DNA of 64,000 nt, taken from Trinickia soli. Its GTDB lineage: Bacteria; Pseudomonadota; Gammaproteobacteria; Burkholderiales; Burkholderiaceae. Below, one piece after another: positions 24,454 to 37,961 of this stretch. How positions within the stretch are numbered: the first letter of the stretch is position 1; every line of letters begins with the position of its first letter. The notes under the pieces are model-generated. The model saw only the letters and a program-made list of their open reading frames with translations, had not been told where the DNA came from and searched no databases. The DNA lies in NCBI RefSeq assembly GCF_002879855.1, contig NZ_PNYB01000022.1, forward strand, positions 1 through 64,000, written 5' to 3'. Both the position numbers and the translations under genes were made by a program.

Positions 24454-25656
24454 TCATGAGTAGGAAAGCCCCATGGCCTCGCGGACATCGCGCATCGTCT
24501 CGGTGGCGAACTTGCGCGCCTTGTCGCAGCCGTCGGCGACGATCGCACGCAGGAGCGACGGGTCGTCCATGTACTTCTGCGCCCGTTCGAGCATCGGTTG
24601 CTGCTCGCGCAGGATGCCTTCGACCACGGGCTGCTTGCACTCGAGGCAACCGATCCCGGCGGACCGGCAGCCCTTTTGCACCCACTCGTGCGTGGCTTCG
24701 TCCGTATAGACCTGATGCAACTGCCACACCGGGCACTTGTCAGGATCGCCCGGATCGGTGCGGCGCACGCGGGCCGGGTCGGTCGGCATCGTACGTACCT
24801 TCTTCGTGATCGTTTCGGCGTCCTCGCGCAAACCGATGGTGTTGCCGTACGACTTCGACATCTTTTGCCCGTCCAGGCCCGGCATGCGCGACGCTTTGGT
24901 CAGCAACACCTGAGGCTCGACCAGGATGATCTTGCGCGAACCTTCGAGGTAACCGAACAGCCGCTCACGATCGCTCATCGACAGGCTTTGCGACTCCTGC
25001 AGCATGGCACGCGCTTGCTCGAGCGCTTCGTCGTCGCCTTCCTGCTGATAGGCATTGCGCAGCTCATGGTAGAGCTTCGCGCGCTTGCCGCCGAGCTTCT
25101 TCGCTGCGTCGAGCGCCTTCTCCTCGAACCCGGGCTCGCGCCCGTACAGATGGTTGAAGCGCCGCGCGATTTCACGCGTCATTTCGACGTGAGGCACCTG
25201 ATCCTCGCCCACCGGCACCAGCGAGGCGCGATACAGCAGAATGTCGGCCGCCATCAGGACCGGATAGCCGAGGAAGCCGTACGTCGACAGATCCTTGTCC
25301 TTGAGCTTCTCGATTTGCTCCTTGTAGGTCGGCACGCGTTCGAGCCAGCCCAGCGGTGCGCTCATGCCGAGCAGCAACGAAAGCTCCGCGTGCTCGGGCA
25401 CGCGGCTCTGAATGAACAGCGTTGCCTGCGCGGGATCGATGCCGGAAGCGAGCCAGTCGATCAGCACTTCCCAGACGTTCTTTTCGATGACCTCGGGCGT
25501 TTCGTAGTGCGTCGTCAGAGCATGCCAATCGACGACGCAAAAGAAGCAGGGGTATTCCGACTGCAACCGGACCCAATTCTTGAGCACGCCGTGGTAGTGG
25601 CCGAGATGGAGCGACCCGGTGGGGCGCATACCGGAGAAGATGCGGGCTGGAAACAT
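24454..25656 (-). CDS. trpS: Tryptophanyl-tRNA synthetase
   Basis: 400 aa from ATG at 25656. Class I signatures: HIGH-type 'GSLHLGHYHG' and KMSKS in 'DGQKMSKSYGNT'. It charges tRNA-Trp. It is longer than E. coli TrpS (334) because of inserts, including a Cys-bearing stretch near the C-terminus ('GCLECKQPVVEG'), as in other betaproteobacteria. It begins 4 bp after the site-2 protease gene. Confidence 0.95.
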   Translation of the reverse strand: MFPARIFSGMRPTGSLHLGHYHGVLKNWVRLQSEYPCFFCVVDWHALTTHYETPEVIEKNVWEVLIDWLASGIDPAQATLFIQSRVPEHAELSLLLGMSAPLGWLERVPTYKEQIEKLKDKDLSTYGFLGYPVLMAADILLYRASLVPVGEDQVPHVEMTREIARRFNHLYGREPGFEEKALDAAKKLGGKRAKLYHELRNAYQQEGDDEALEQARAMLQESQSLSMSDRERLFGYLEGSRKIILVEPQVLLTKASRMPGLDGQKMSKSYGNTIGLREDAETITKKVRTMPTDPARVRRTDPGDPDKCPVWQLHQVYTDEATHEWVQKGCRSAGIGCLECKQPVVEGILREQQPMLERAQKYMDDPSLLRAIVADGCDKARKFATETMRDVREAMGLSYS

Positions 25657-25660
25657 GGTG

Positions 25661-26326
25661 TCAGTGGAGGAGCGAAGCAAGTGGGGTCAGGATAGCCGTG
25701 ACGGCGTCGTAGCCGATCGCAACGAGTGGGCGCAGCCAAAACCTGGTGAGAACGCCCGTCATCACGAGCGCCATGACAATGAAAAAACCATATGGCTCGA
25801 AGCGGGCGAGCGACAAAGCCTGCCGCGGCGGCAGCAGCGCCGTCAGCACGCGCCCGCCGTCGAGCGGCGGAAGCGGAAACAGGTTCAACACGCCGAGCAC
25901 GAGGTTGACACCGACGCCCGCGGCCGCCATGCGCGTAAAGAACGGTTCGTCGACGCCGAACGCCGCCAACGCCAGGGTGAGCACGCCCCAAAGCAGCGCC
26001 TGCACGAAATTGCAAAGTGGCCCGGCCAGGGCAACCCAGAACGTGCCCCACCGCGGATTCCGTAAGTTGCGGAACGCAACGGGCACCGGCTTGGCATAGC
26101 CGAACATAAACGCGCCGCCCGTTGCGAAGTAGAGTAGAAGCGGGATCGCGATCGTCCCAAGTGGATCGATGTGGCGCATCGGATTGAACGAGACGCGCCC
26201 CATCATGTAGGCGGTGTTGTCGCCGAGCAGCCGGGCGACATAGCCGTGCGCGGCCTCATGCAGCGTGATCGCGAAGATCACCGGTAGCGCATAGACGACG
26301 ATGGTCTGGATTAAAGAGGGATTCAT
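25661..26326 (-). CDS. Site-2 protease family (M50) membrane metalloprotease
   Basis: 221 aa from ATG at 26326. Zinc-binding 'ITLHEAAHGYVA' (HExxH) in the first membrane helix and the third ligand Asp in 'PLPPLDGGRVL'. Six hydrophobic segments. It lacks a PDZ domain, placing it with the small YwhC-like rhomboid-like M50 proteins rather than RseP. Substrate unknown. Adjacent genes in the same direction: the Sua5-type gene upstream and trpS downstream. Confidence 0.9.
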   Translation of the reverse strand: MNPSLIQTIVVYALPVIFAITLHEAAHGYVARLLGDNTAYMMGRVSFNPMRHIDPLGTIAIPLLLYFATGGAFMFGYAKPVPVAFRNLRNPRWGTFWVALAGPLCNFVQALLWGVLTLALAAFGVDEPFFTRMAAAGVGVNLVLGVLNLFPLPPLDGGRVLTALLPPRQALSLARFEPYGFFIVMALVMTGVLTRFWLRPLVAIGYDAVTAILTPLASLLH

Positions 26327-26372
26327 AGAAGCATTGTAACAAGCGGCCGGAGCAGCTTAGCGCCGTCGACGT

Positions 26373-27005
26373 TCAAGATATGGCGAGCCCGAAGGGCTCG
26401 AGCGATCCCCGCCCTGCCCGCACGAGCACAGGCTCGTCTCCGGTCAGGTCGATGACGGTCGACGGCTCGCGTGGACACGCGCCGCCATCGATGACGAGAT
26501 CGATCTGCTTTTCGAGACGATTGCGGATTTCCTCGGGTTCGTTCAGCGGTTCGTCGTCGGGCGGCAGGATCAGGGTCGTGGCGATCAAGGGTTCGCCGAG
26601 CGCCTCCAACAGCGCAAGCGTAATCGCATGTTCGGGCACACGCAGCCCGATCGTCTTGCGCGATGGGTGCGACAAACGCCTGGGCACTTCTTTCGTTGCA
26701 AGCAGGATGAAGACGTAAGGCCCCGGCGTGACCGATTTGATGAGCCGAAACTGCCGGTTATCGACCATTGCGAAAGTCGCCAGCTCCGACAGGTCGCGCA
26801 CGAGCAGCGATAAATGCTGCCGCTCGTCGAGCCCGCGAATGTGCCGCAAGCGCGTCACCGCATCCTTATCGTCGAGTCGGCACGCGAGCGCATAGCTTGA
26901 ATCGGTAGGCAGCGCGATCACGCCACCATCCTTGACGATTTCCGTCGCCTGCAAAATCAGGCGCGGCTGCGGATTGTCGGGATGAATCCTGAAAAATTGG
27001 GACAT
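26373..27005 (-). CDS. Sua5/YciO/YrdC family protein
   Basis: 210 aa from ATG at 27005. YrdC-type fold: 'KDGGVIALPTDSSYALACR' corresponds to the substrate-binding P-T-[DE]-[ST]-Y motif, with 'KSVTPGPYVFIL' and 'GLRVPEHAITLALL' following. These proteins make threonylcarbamoyl-AMP for the t6A modification of tRNA, or, in the YciO branch, a related but unproven reaction. The length and the N-terminal 'MSQFFRIHPDNPQ' favour the YciO branch. Confidence 0.85.
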   Translation of the reverse strand: MSQFFRIHPDNPQPRLILQATEIVKDGGVIALPTDSSYALACRLDDKDAVTRLRHIRGLDERQHLSLLVRDLSELATFAMVDNRQFRLIKSVTPGPYVFILLATKEVPRRLSHPSRKTIGLRVPEHAITLALLEALGEPLIATTLILPPDDEPLNEPEEIRNRLEKQIDLVIDGGACPREPSTVIDLTGDEPVLVRAGRGSLEPFGLAIS

Positions 27006-27114
27006 GTGCAAGCGGTCGATAAGCTGGCGGAAACGGCGCTGAGCTGCCGTCGGCGCCTCGGCGCGCACGGCAGGTCGCCGCGCGCGGACGGTGCGCGTGA
27101 AAACGCCGGGACGT

Positions 27115-27945
27115 TTAGAGCCAGCGTTGCCAAACGGGCGTCAAATCGGATGGCAGCGGCGGCAGCATGCCGAGTTCGGTACGGCCCTCGCCCGGCGCGT
27201 GAAAATCGGACCCGCGGGATGCCTCGAAACCGAAGCGGCGCGCCACTTCGGCGTATTCCCGGAACTGATCCGGCGCGTGGCTTCCCGTCACGACTTCAAT
27301 GGCCTTGCCGCCGAGGTCGAGGAATTGGCCAAACAGCGTATCGAACTCGAGCGGCGTAAATTTATAACGACCCGGGTGTGCGATCACAGCCACGCCGCCC
27401 GCCGCCTGGATCCAGGCAACGGCGTTCTCGAGCGTGGCCCAACGATGCGGCACGTAGCCGGGCTTGCCTTCGCCAAGGTAACGCTCGAACACGTCCGACG
27501 TGGACGCCGCATAGCCCTTTTCAACGAGAAAGCGGGCGAAGTGCGTCCGCGAAATCAGATCGGGATTGGAGACGTAGCGCAGCGCGCCTGCATAGGCGTC
27601 TTCAATACCGAACTCAGCCAGTGCGTCGCTCATCGCCTGCGCCCGGGCAGCGCGACCGTTGCGTGTGGCGTACAGCCCGCCGGTAAGAACGGAGCACGAC
27701 GGGTCGATGTCAAGCCCGACGATATGCACCGTGCGTGAAGCCCATGTGACCGAGATCTCCACGCCGCAGACGTACCGCATGCCGAGCGCCTCGGCTTCGC
27801 TGCGCGCTTCGGCCTGGCCCGCTACTTCGTCGTGATCGGTCAGCGCCCATAACATCACGCCGCCCGCCTGCGCGCGGCGCGCCACTTCCCGGGGCGGGAG
27901 CAAACCGTCGGAAACGTTTGAATGGCAGTGCAGATCGGCGTTCAT
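27115..27945 (-). CDS. PHP-family phosphatase/exonuclease (YciV/RNase AM-like)
   Basis: 276 aa from ATG at 27945. PHP signatures 'NADLHCHSNVSDGLL' (H-x-H), 'LTDHDEVAGQAEA', 'VAVIAHPGRYKF' and 'GSDFHAPGEG' supply the trinuclear metal site. Family members remove 3'-phosphates from nucleoside bisphosphates and act as a 5'-3' exonuclease on short RNA (rRNA 5'-end maturation in E. coli). It precedes the Sua5-type gene, an order common in betaproteobacteria. Confidence 0.88.
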   Translation of the reverse strand: MNADLHCHSNVSDGLLPPREVARRAQAGGVMLWALTDHDEVAGQAEARSEAEALGMRYVCGVEISVTWASRTVHIVGLDIDPSCSVLTGGLYATRNGRAARAQAMSDALAEFGIEDAYAGALRYVSNPDLISRTHFARFLVEKGYAASTSDVFERYLGEGKPGYVPHRWATLENAVAWIQAAGGVAVIAHPGRYKFTPLEFDTLFGQFLDLGGKAIEVVTGSHAPDQFREYAEVARRFGFEASRGSDFHAPGEGRTELGMLPPLPSDLTPVWQRWL

Positions 27946-28098
27946 GCTGTCGGGATCGAAGTAATCTCACTATTTTACCCGCAACGCAGCAAGTCAGAGG
28001 CCTTGTCGTTCGGCTAAACCGCATGCCTGGGCGCCGACACGAACGCCGGCCGCTCCCGCCCGCAAGCGTAAGCTCGCTTCCGGTCCGGGCGCCCGGAC

Positions 28099-28983
28099 TC
28101 AGGCGCAAAACGCCTCGATCAAGGCCGCCACCTGCTCCGGCTGATCGTGATGGACCATGTGCCCGGCGTCTTCGATCAGTTTTTCGCGCCAATCGGGGAA
28201 TGCCTTGAAGCGCGCCTTGTATTCGTCGAGCGGGATCGTTCCAGCCAGCATCGCCAAGGTCGGCGACGCAACGGCCTCCACATGCAAAACCTTCGCCGTG
28301 ACGCTCGACCAGACCGCCATGACTTCATCGAGACGGTACAGCAGCGGGCCGTGGTGCTTGTGCGCCGGATCGGCCAACAGCATGTAGCGGCCGTCCTGGC
28401 CGCGCCTCGCCCAGTGCTGCGCCAGAAAACGCGCGCGCTCGGGCGCCAGTCGCGAGTTGGTCTTCATGAGGCGGGCCGCCACCTCTTCCAACGTCTCGTA
28501 GGTCTTCAGGCGCGCGGGCTCGCGCATATCGTCGAGCCAGGCCGCCAGCCTGCGCGGCGACTCGCCTGGTCGCGCCGGCGGCAGCCCGAAGCCCTCCAGA
28601 TCGACGACGCGCCGGACACGCTCGGGCCGTGCCCCCGCGTACAGGCAGACCACGTTCGCCCCCATGCTGTGCCCCACGAGATTAACCTGCCCCGTGGGCG
28701 CGTAGTGGTCCAGCAGCGCTTCGAGATCGGCCAGATAATCGTGAAACCAGTAATGCCCGCCGCCGCGCTCGGCCACCGGCCAATCCGACAGTCCGAACCC
28801 GCGAGCGTCTGGGGCAATGACCTGCCAATCGCCACCGAGCGCGTCGACCACAAACTGAAACGACGCCGAAACGTCCATCCAGCCATGCAGCATGAAAAGC
28901 GTCGGCGCATCGGGGGAGCCCCACCGGCGCACGTGGAGCTTGACGCCACGCACGGTGACGAAATCGGATTGCGGGTTGTTCAT
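28099..28983 (-). CDS. Alpha/beta hydrolase
   Basis: 294 aa from ATG at 28983. Fold signatures: oxyanion strand 'LFMLHGWMD', nucleophile elbow 'LVGHSMGANV' (Ser), 'RVVDLEGFGLPP', and a C-terminal His in 'DAGHMVHHDQPEQVA'. A single-domain cytosolic serine hydrolase of unknown substrate. The 150 bp between it and the PHP gene hold nothing clear. Confidence 0.85.
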   Translation of the reverse strand: MNNPQSDFVTVRGVKLHVRRWGSPDAPTLFMLHGWMDVSASFQFVVDALGGDWQVIAPDARGFGLSDWPVAERGGGHYWFHDYLADLEALLDHYAPTGQVNLVGHSMGANVVCLYAGARPERVRRVVDLEGFGLPPARPGESPRRLAAWLDDMREPARLKTYETLEEVAARLMKTNSRLAPERARFLAQHWARRGQDGRYMLLADPAHKHHGPLLYRLDEVMAVWSSVTAKVLHVEAVASPTLAMLAGTIPLDEYKARFKAFPDWREKLIEDAGHMVHHDQPEQVAALIEAFCA

Positions 28984-29120
28984 GTCAGGAGGCGGCGGAT
29001 GCCGCAAAAACGAATGATCGTTCGATTATATCCGCGTATCAGACGGGAAGCAGTTTCGCGAGCGATCGACGTTCAGATGCGACGCTCAATTCGGGTTCGC
29101 AAGGACCGCCGCGCCGGCCT

Positions 29121-30002
29121 TCATCGCCAGGCGCCATCTTCGGCGCCTGCCGCCGCGGCCGGCGACTGCGCGATCAAGGCCGCCAGTTCGTCTTCGTCAA
29201 ACCCAGCGTCGCGTCGCGCATCGAAATTGAACGGCCCGCGCAGCCGTGGCGCACGATGCTGTGCAGCGAGGCGAGCGTAAGTTTCATGCGGGGCAAGGTC
29301 GCGTAATTCGCAAAGGTACCGAAACCAGCGATTGCCAATGCGGACATGGCCGATCTCATCGCGCAGGATGACATCGAGAATCGCCGCCGATCGCGCGTCG
29401 CCGGCCTGCTGCAGGCGCGCGCGAATCGGTGGCGAAGCGTCCAGCCCGCGCGCTTCGAGCGTACGCGGGACGAGCGCCATGCGGGCGAGGACGTCGTCGC
29501 GCGTGCGTTCGCACATATCCCACAGGCCGTTGTGAGCGGGGAAATCGCCGTATGCGTGACCGAAGTCGTGCAACCGCGCTTGCAACAGACCGAAATGGTG
29601 GGCTTCCTCCGCGGCCACTTGCAGCCAGTCGGCGTAGTAAGCCTCGGGCATCCCCGCGAAGCGCCAGACAGCGTCCAGGGCCAGATTGATCGCGTTGAAC
29701 TCGATATGGGCCAGCGCATGCAGCAAGACGGCTCGACCGGCCTCCGTCTGCATTCCTCTATGCCGCAGCGAACGCGGCTCGACGAGCGTCGGCCGGTCGG
29801 GTCTTCCCGGAAGGCCGACGGGCCCCTCGATCGTTTCGTCGACCTGGCACGAAATTTCGCCCGCTCGGTACTGCGCGAGCAGGGCGCCGGCCGCCGCGGC
29901 CTTGGCGGACGGCTCGCGCTCGCACAGCGCGACGAGCGCAGAGCGACGCATGTCGGCCGCGCCGTCATGGGCGCGCACGTGACTGGAAAGGGGTTGTTTC
30001 AT
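29121..30002 (-). CDS. DUF455 ferritin-like protein
   Basis: 293 aa from ATG at 30002. Diiron-type motifs on helices: 'HIEFNAINLALD' (E-x-x-x), 'AAEEAHHFGLLQARL' (E-x-x-H) and 'LRDEIGHVRIGNRW' (E-x-x-H), the ferritin-like pattern of DUF455. It is distantly related to MiaE-type tRNA hydroxylases; the actual substrate is unknown. It is divergent from the gamma carbonic anhydrase gene with 159 bp between starts, which should hold promoters for both. Confidence 0.85.
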   Translation of the reverse strand: MKQPLSSHVRAHDGAADMRRSALVALCEREPSAKAAAAGALLAQYRAGEISCQVDETIEGPVGLPGRPDRPTLVEPRSLRHRGMQTEAGRAVLLHALAHIEFNAINLALDAVWRFAGMPEAYYADWLQVAAEEAHHFGLLQARLHDFGHAYGDFPAHNGLWDMCERTRDDVLARMALVPRTLEARGLDASPPIRARLQQAGDARSAAILDVILRDEIGHVRIGNRWFRYLCELRDLAPHETYARLAAQHRAPRLRGPFNFDARRDAGFDEDELAALIAQSPAAAAGAEDGAWR

Positions 30003-30161
30003 CGATAGTGGAACCAGGCAAAGGTGCGTGAAGCGCCGCGAGGCCGACCCGCCACGGCGTCCAAGCGGACCGTTTACAATATGCGATTCGACACTGCGCG
30101 TGGTCGCCCCCGATGCGGCGGCATTGTAACGCCCCGCGCACCCCTGCCCCAAGGAGCCATT

Positions 30162-30686
30162 GTGCCGATCTATAAGCTGGGAGAACATGCCCCGACCATT
30201 CACGAGAGCGTATTCGTGGCCGATACGGCCACGATCGTCGGAAAAGTTTCGCTCGAAGAAAACGCGAGCGTCTGGTTCGGCGCGGCCCTTCGAGGCGACA
30301 ACGAACCGATCGCCATCGGCCCAGGCAGCAATATCCAGGAAGGCGCGGTGCTGCATACCGATCCAGGCCGCCCGCTCGATATCGGCCGCAACGTCACAGT
30401 CGGGCACCAGGCGATGTTGCATGGCTGCACGATCGGCGACGGGTCCCTCGTTGGCATTCAGGCCGTGGTCTTGAATGGCGCGGTGATCGGCCGCAACTGT
30501 CTGGTCGGCGCGGGCAGTGTCGTGACGGAAAACAAGACCTTCCCCGACCGGTCGCTGATTCTTGGCGCCCCGGCCCGCGTCGTGAGGGAATTGACGGACC
30601 AGGAAGTCGAAGACCTCGTAAAGAGCGCCGAAACGTATGTCGCGCGCCGCGATCTGTTCAAGGCACAACTCGTGCGAATCGGCTGA
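30162..30686 (+). CDS. Gamma carbonic anhydrase family protein (YrdA/PaaY-like)
   Basis: 174 aa from GTG at 30162, chosen because AAGGAG lies 5 bases upstream. A left-handed beta-helix of hexapeptide repeats runs through most of the protein ('VGKVSLEENASVWFGAALRG', 'IGRNVTVGHQAMLHGCTIG'), with the His residues of 'VLHTD', 'VGHQAMLHG' as zinc ligands at trimer interfaces. Many members lack measurable carbonic anhydrase activity. Followed by hslO. Confidence 0.88.
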   Translation: MPIYKLGEHAPTIHESVFVADTATIVGKVSLEENASVWFGAALRGDNEPIAIGPGSNIQEGAVLHTDPGRPLDIGRNVTVGHQAMLHGCTIGDGSLVGIQAVVLNGAVIGRNCLVGAGSVVTENKTFPDRSLILGAPARVVRELTDQEVEDLVKSAETYVARRDLFKAQLVRIG

Positions 30687-30799
30687 CAGATCGGAGCACG
30701 TCGAGGGCAAACATCGACGCGAACCATCGACGGGAAACATCAGCGGTAAACATTTGGCGATTCCGCGCCGCTTCGCCGCCGGCCCGAGCCGGCGCGCTC

Positions 30800-31768
30800 A
30801 TGATCGAAGGAAAAGTTGTGGACGACCAGTTGCAAAAATTCATGTTCGCGGCCGCGCCCGTGCGCGGTGAGATCGTCTCACTGCGTAATACGTGGCAAGA
30901 GGTGCTCACGCGTCGGCAGTACCCCGTGGCCGTACGCGACATCCTGGGCGAAATGATGGCCGCCTGCGCGCTGTTGTCGGCGAATCTCAAGTTCGACGGC
31001 ACGATGATCATGCAAATCTTCGGCGACGGGCCGATCAAGATGCTGGTCGTCCAGTGCAGCTCGAACCTGACGATGCGTGCCACTGCAAAGATCGCAAGCG
31101 AATTCGACGAAACGCTGAGCGACAGCCTTTCGTTCGTCGAACTGCTCAACGCGAGCGGCCATGGCCGCTGCGTCATCACGCTCGATCCGCATGACAAGCT
31201 CCCGGGCCAACAACCGTATCAGGGCATCGTGCCGTTGAGCAGCCAAGACGGCCCGCTGCAGTCGATCGCCGCGGTGCTCGAGCACTACATGCACCACTCC
31301 GAGCAGCTCGACACGCGCTTGTGGCTGGCAGCGAACACCGAGCGCGCAGTGGGCATGCTGCTGCAGAAACTGCCCGGCGACGGCGGCATCATCCCCCATT
31401 CGGGCGACCATGACGCCGATACCTGGGAGCGCGTCTGCGTACTGGGCGGCACGCTCTCGCAAAAAGAGTTGCTTCAGGAAGAACCGCAGACGCTGTTTCG
31501 GCGCCTGTTCTGGCAGGAAAACGTGCAGCACTTCGCGCCGACGCTCACGCGTTTCGAATGCAGTTGCTCGCGTGAACGCGTAGGCTCGATGCTCAAAATG
31601 CTCGGTCATGACGAAGTCGAAAGCGTCATCGCCGAGCAGGGACGTGTCGAAATCCATTGCGAATACTGCAATCAGCGATACGAGTTCGATCCTGTCGATG
31701 TGGCGCAGTTGTTCGCAGCGACCGAAGTGGCTTCGGGCGTCGCGCCGGCCACAGGGCAGCGCCACTGA
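30800..31768 (+). CDS. hslO: Redox-regulated chaperone Hsp33
   Basis: 322 aa from ATG at 30800; a GTG at 30818 with GAAGGA upstream (30805-30810) is an equally plausible start, six residues shorter. N-terminal holdase domain ('VRGEIVSLRNTWQEVL', 'GDGPIKMLVVQCSS') and a C-terminal zinc switch C-x-C ... C-x-x-C ('FECSCSRERV', 'IHCEYCNQRY'). Oxidation releases zinc, forms disulfides and turns on ATP-independent chaperone activity. Confidence 0.92.
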   Translation: MIEGKVVDDQLQKFMFAAAPVRGEIVSLRNTWQEVLTRRQYPVAVRDILGEMMAACALLSANLKFDGTMIMQIFGDGPIKMLVVQCSSNLTMRATAKIASEFDETLSDSLSFVELLNASGHGRCVITLDPHDKLPGQQPYQGIVPLSSQDGPLQSIAAVLEHYMHHSEQLDTRLWLAANTERAVGMLLQKLPGDGGIIPHSGDHDADTWERVCVLGGTLSQKELLQEEPQTLFRRLFWQENVQHFAPTLTRFECSCSRERVGSMLKMLGHDEVESVIAEQGRVEIHCEYCNQRYEFDPVDVAQLFAATEVASGVAPATGQRH

Positions 31769-31944
31769 AAGCGTGTGGCCGCGCCAGCCCGATTGGCCCG
31801 ACTCGGATGGTCGGGCCCGCTTCGGCCACGCTTCGCCGGACAGTCCCGCGGCGGTCGTCATTCGACTGTCACTCCGACTGTCGCTCGATCGAACAGTCGC
31901 TTGAACACTCGCTTGAACACTCGGGTCATTCGGAGCACAACGTG

Positions 31945-32340
31945 ATGAACGCCATGATTATTCGCCCGCCTTCATCGTTTGCAGCCCTCTCGCGGCGGCT
32001 CACCTGTGCGGCCGCTTGTACGGCCGCCGTCGCCGCACTGTCGGGCTGCGTGATCGCGCCGCCGCCCGGCCCGATACTGAGCCGCCTGGCGCCGGGGCAA
32101 CCGGGCGCCGCCGAAAGCGCACATCCGCTCTCGGACGCGGAGAAAAAGCGCTACGCGGAGATCGACAAGCAGGTGCTGCGCGAGCAGAACGAAGCGATGT
32201 CGGCAAATACGTGGGCGCGCTACTACGCGCCGTACTACTACCCGGCGCCCGTGACTTTCGGAACGTATTACGGCGGATGGAACAGCGGATGGGGAGTGGG
32301 CTATTCAAGCCCCGGGTACTATCCGGGATGGTGGTGGTAG
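31945..32340 (+). CDS. Small lipoprotein with Tyr/Gly/Trp-rich C-terminus
   Basis: 131 aa from ATG at 31945 with CGGAGC upstream. A long N-region precedes a lipobox 'AALSGC' (Cys about 37). The mature part has a charged helix ('SDAEKKRYAEIDKQVLREQ') and ends in an aromatic tail ('ARYYAPYYYPAP', 'GYYPGWWW'). This matches small lipoproteins common in Burkholderiaceae; function unknown. Confidence 0.75.
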   Translation: MNAMIIRPPSSFAALSRRLTCAAACTAAVAALSGCVIAPPPGPILSRLAPGQPGAAESAHPLSDAEKKRYAEIDKQVLREQNEAMSANTWARYYAPYYYPAPVTFGTYYGGWNSGWGVGYSSPGYYPGWWW

Positions 32341-32402
32341 CGGGCTGATACAGCGTTCAGATTCGCGGTTCATCCGCGGGTCCGCGCTCCAGGCTGCCAC
32401 TT

Positions 32403-32858
32403 TCAGCCGGCGTTGCGGCCTTTCGGTGCCGTGGCGTGCTTCGCCTTGCCCGATGCGTGTTTCTTCGCCTTCGAGGGCTTCTCGCGCGAAACGGGATTGG
32501 GCACGACGCTGACGGGTGCGGCCGAGACCTCGCCTCGCGTCGAGGTATTGCTGGGAACGGTGGTTGCGGCGACGCTCGACGTGGCATTGGGCGAAACGAA
32601 TTGCACGAACACTTCGCCGTCCTTCACCATGCCCATCTCGTAACGCGCCCGCTCCTCGACAGCGGCGGTGCCGTTCTGCAAATCCTGCGCCTCCCCCTCG
32701 ATGCGTTCGTTGCGCAGCTTTTCGTCCGCATTCTTCTGTTCCTGAGCCGCCAATGCGCCCCGCAGTTCATGCACGCGCAACCATCCGCCATGGCCCCACC
32801 AGAGCGGATACTGGATCAGCGCAAGGAGGACAACGAGGGCAACGGTAACAAGGCGCAT
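32403..32858 (-). CDS. ftsB: Cell division protein FtsB
   Basis: 151 aa from ATG at 32858. One N-terminal membrane helix ('[17 protein letters not shown]') followed by a periplasmic leucine-zipper-like coiled coil ('[18 protein letters not shown]') and the conserved '[19 protein letters not shown]' that follows it. FtsB joins FtsL and FtsQ in the divisome. It is longer than E. coli FtsB (103) by a Ser/Thr- and Lys/Ala-rich tail. Its place directly after eno is the standard order. Confidence 0.92.
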   Translation of the reverse strand: MRLVTVALVVLLALIQYPLWWGHGGWLRVHELRGALAAQEQKNADEKLRNERIEGEAQDLQNGTAAVEERARYEMGMVKDGEVFVQFVSPNATSSVAATTVPSNTSTRGEVSAAPVSVVPNPVSREKPSKAKKHASGKAKHATAPKGRNAG

Positions 32859-32872
32859 TCAAAAGGCCGCAA

Positions 32873-32924
32873 ATTCAAAACCGCCTCGAGCGCTCCCCCC
32901 TTTCGGGGACAAGGCACGAGGCGG
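32873..32924 (-). terminator. Terminator/attenuator between eno and ftsB
   Basis: On the minus strand CCGCCTCG pairs with CGAGGCGG, with an inner CCCC-GAAA-GGGG stem, followed by TTTTGAATTT. It would end most eno transcripts and lower ftsB read-through. Confidence 0.6.
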
Positions 32925-32959
32925 TATGCAGAAACGATCGAGTAGAAGGAAACGACGCT

Positions 32960-36833
<3,874 letters not shown>

Positions 36834-36887
36834 TTAAGGCCCTACCGCTCGCGAACAGCGTCGGCGTGCAGCGTCGACGTCCCGCGA

Positions 36888-37721
36888 CTAGCCGCCACCC
36901 TCCTCGCGCAGCCTGCGCAGCATGCCCAGCAACGCTCGCGCCGTTTCGATCGGTCGCTCCATCGGGAACAAGTGACTGCCCTCGATCCATTCGATGCGTC
37001 CATGCGCAGCGCGCGCGGTCGCTTCAAGCCCGACCTGCCGGATCTCCCTGGAATGCGTGCCCGCAATGAAGCCGACCGGCACGGGCGCGCCGTGCGCGAG
37101 GCGCGCGCCCAGCGTGCGCGGCAACGTTCGATAGATCCGGTATTCGATGTCGCGATCGAAGGCAAGCTGCCGCCCACTTTCGAGAGAGCCGTACGGCGAT
37201 CCTTTCGGCGCGCCCGGCGGAATGCCGAAGTCGATGTAGTCGGACAGGACGCGCTCGTCCCAGCGCGCGAACGCCGGCTTGGCGTGGAAATGGCGCCATG
37301 CCTCGTCGCGGCTCGCCCACTGCGTGCGGCGCGTGCGCGTCGCGGCCGCCGGCGAAAGCCGCTCGTCGAGCCCCGTCCATTGCGTGAAGCGCAGCACGCT
37401 CGCACGCCAACCTGCGATCACGGGAGAATCGAGCATTACGACGCCGCGCACCTGGTGCGGATGTTTGAGCGCCGCCATCAGCGACAGATAGCCGCCGAGC
37501 GAATGGCCGACGAGCCACACCGGCCGCTCGTAGCGGCGACCGATATCGGCAAGCAATTCCTCGACGAGATGCGGCCAATCGCTCGTGACCGGATAACGCG
37601 GGTCGTGCCCGATCCGCTCGATGTACCGCAGTTCGTAATCGTCGGCGAGCTCGGCGAAGAGTGTGCGGTACGTCGACGCCGGAAAGCCGTTCGCATGGGA
37701 GAAGTGAATGATTTGTTTCAA
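36888..37721 (-). CDS. Alpha/beta hydrolase
   Basis: 277 aa from ATG at 37721. 'IIHFSHANGFPASTY' is the oxyanion strand, 'VWLVGHSLGGYLSL' the nucleophile elbow, 'VVMLDSPVIAGWR' strand 6, and 'WIEGSHLFPMERP' carries the catalytic His. The 'HANGFPA' opening is typical of a betaproteobacterial hydrolase group without a known substrate. It lies 87 bp downstream of pyrG's start, in the same direction. Confidence 0.85.
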   Translation of the reverse strand: MKQIIHFSHANGFPASTYRTLFAELADDYELRYIERIGHDPRYPVTSDWPHLVEELLADIGRRYERPVWLVGHSLGGYLSLMAALKHPHQVRGVVMLDSPVIAGWRASVLRFTQWTGLDERLSPAAATRTRRTQWASRDEAWRHFHAKPAFARWDERVLSDYIDFGIPPGAPKGSPYGSLESGRQLAFDRDIEYRIYRTLPRTLGARLAHGAPVPVGFIAGTHSREIRQVGLEATARAAHGRIEWIEGSHLFPMERPIETARALLGMLRRLREEGGG

Positions 37722-37748
37722 GCGCCGCGGCCTCCCGGTCCGTTCGTG

Positions 37749-37961
37749 TTATCGGCCCATCCAGTAGCGCGCGTGCGTCTGGCGATAGCGTTCGAGCGTG
37801 AGCCGTCCGTCTTCGAGCGTGACACGCACTGCGCCATCGCGATCGGTTCGTGCGAGCGCAATGTCGCGCGCGCCGAAACGAGACCACACATGTGGATGGG
37901 GATGGCGAAAGCGATTGCGATAGCCTATCGCACCACATGCAATACAGGCACAGCCTAACAC
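37749..37961 (-). CDS. Small ORF of unknown function at the prophage edge
   Basis: 70 aa at most, ending 27 bp upstream of the hydrolase start. The last 50 residues ('DGAVRVTLEDGRLTLERYRQ' and 'ARYWMGR') look coding; the first 20 ('CACIACGAIGYRNRF') do not. This may be a short gene with a later start, or the 3' end of a longer gene cut by prophage insertion to its right. No family recognised. Confidence 0.4.
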   Translation of the reverse strand: MLGCACIACGAIGYRNRFRHPHPHVWSRFGARDIALARTDRDGAVRVTLEDGRLTLERYRQTHARYWMGR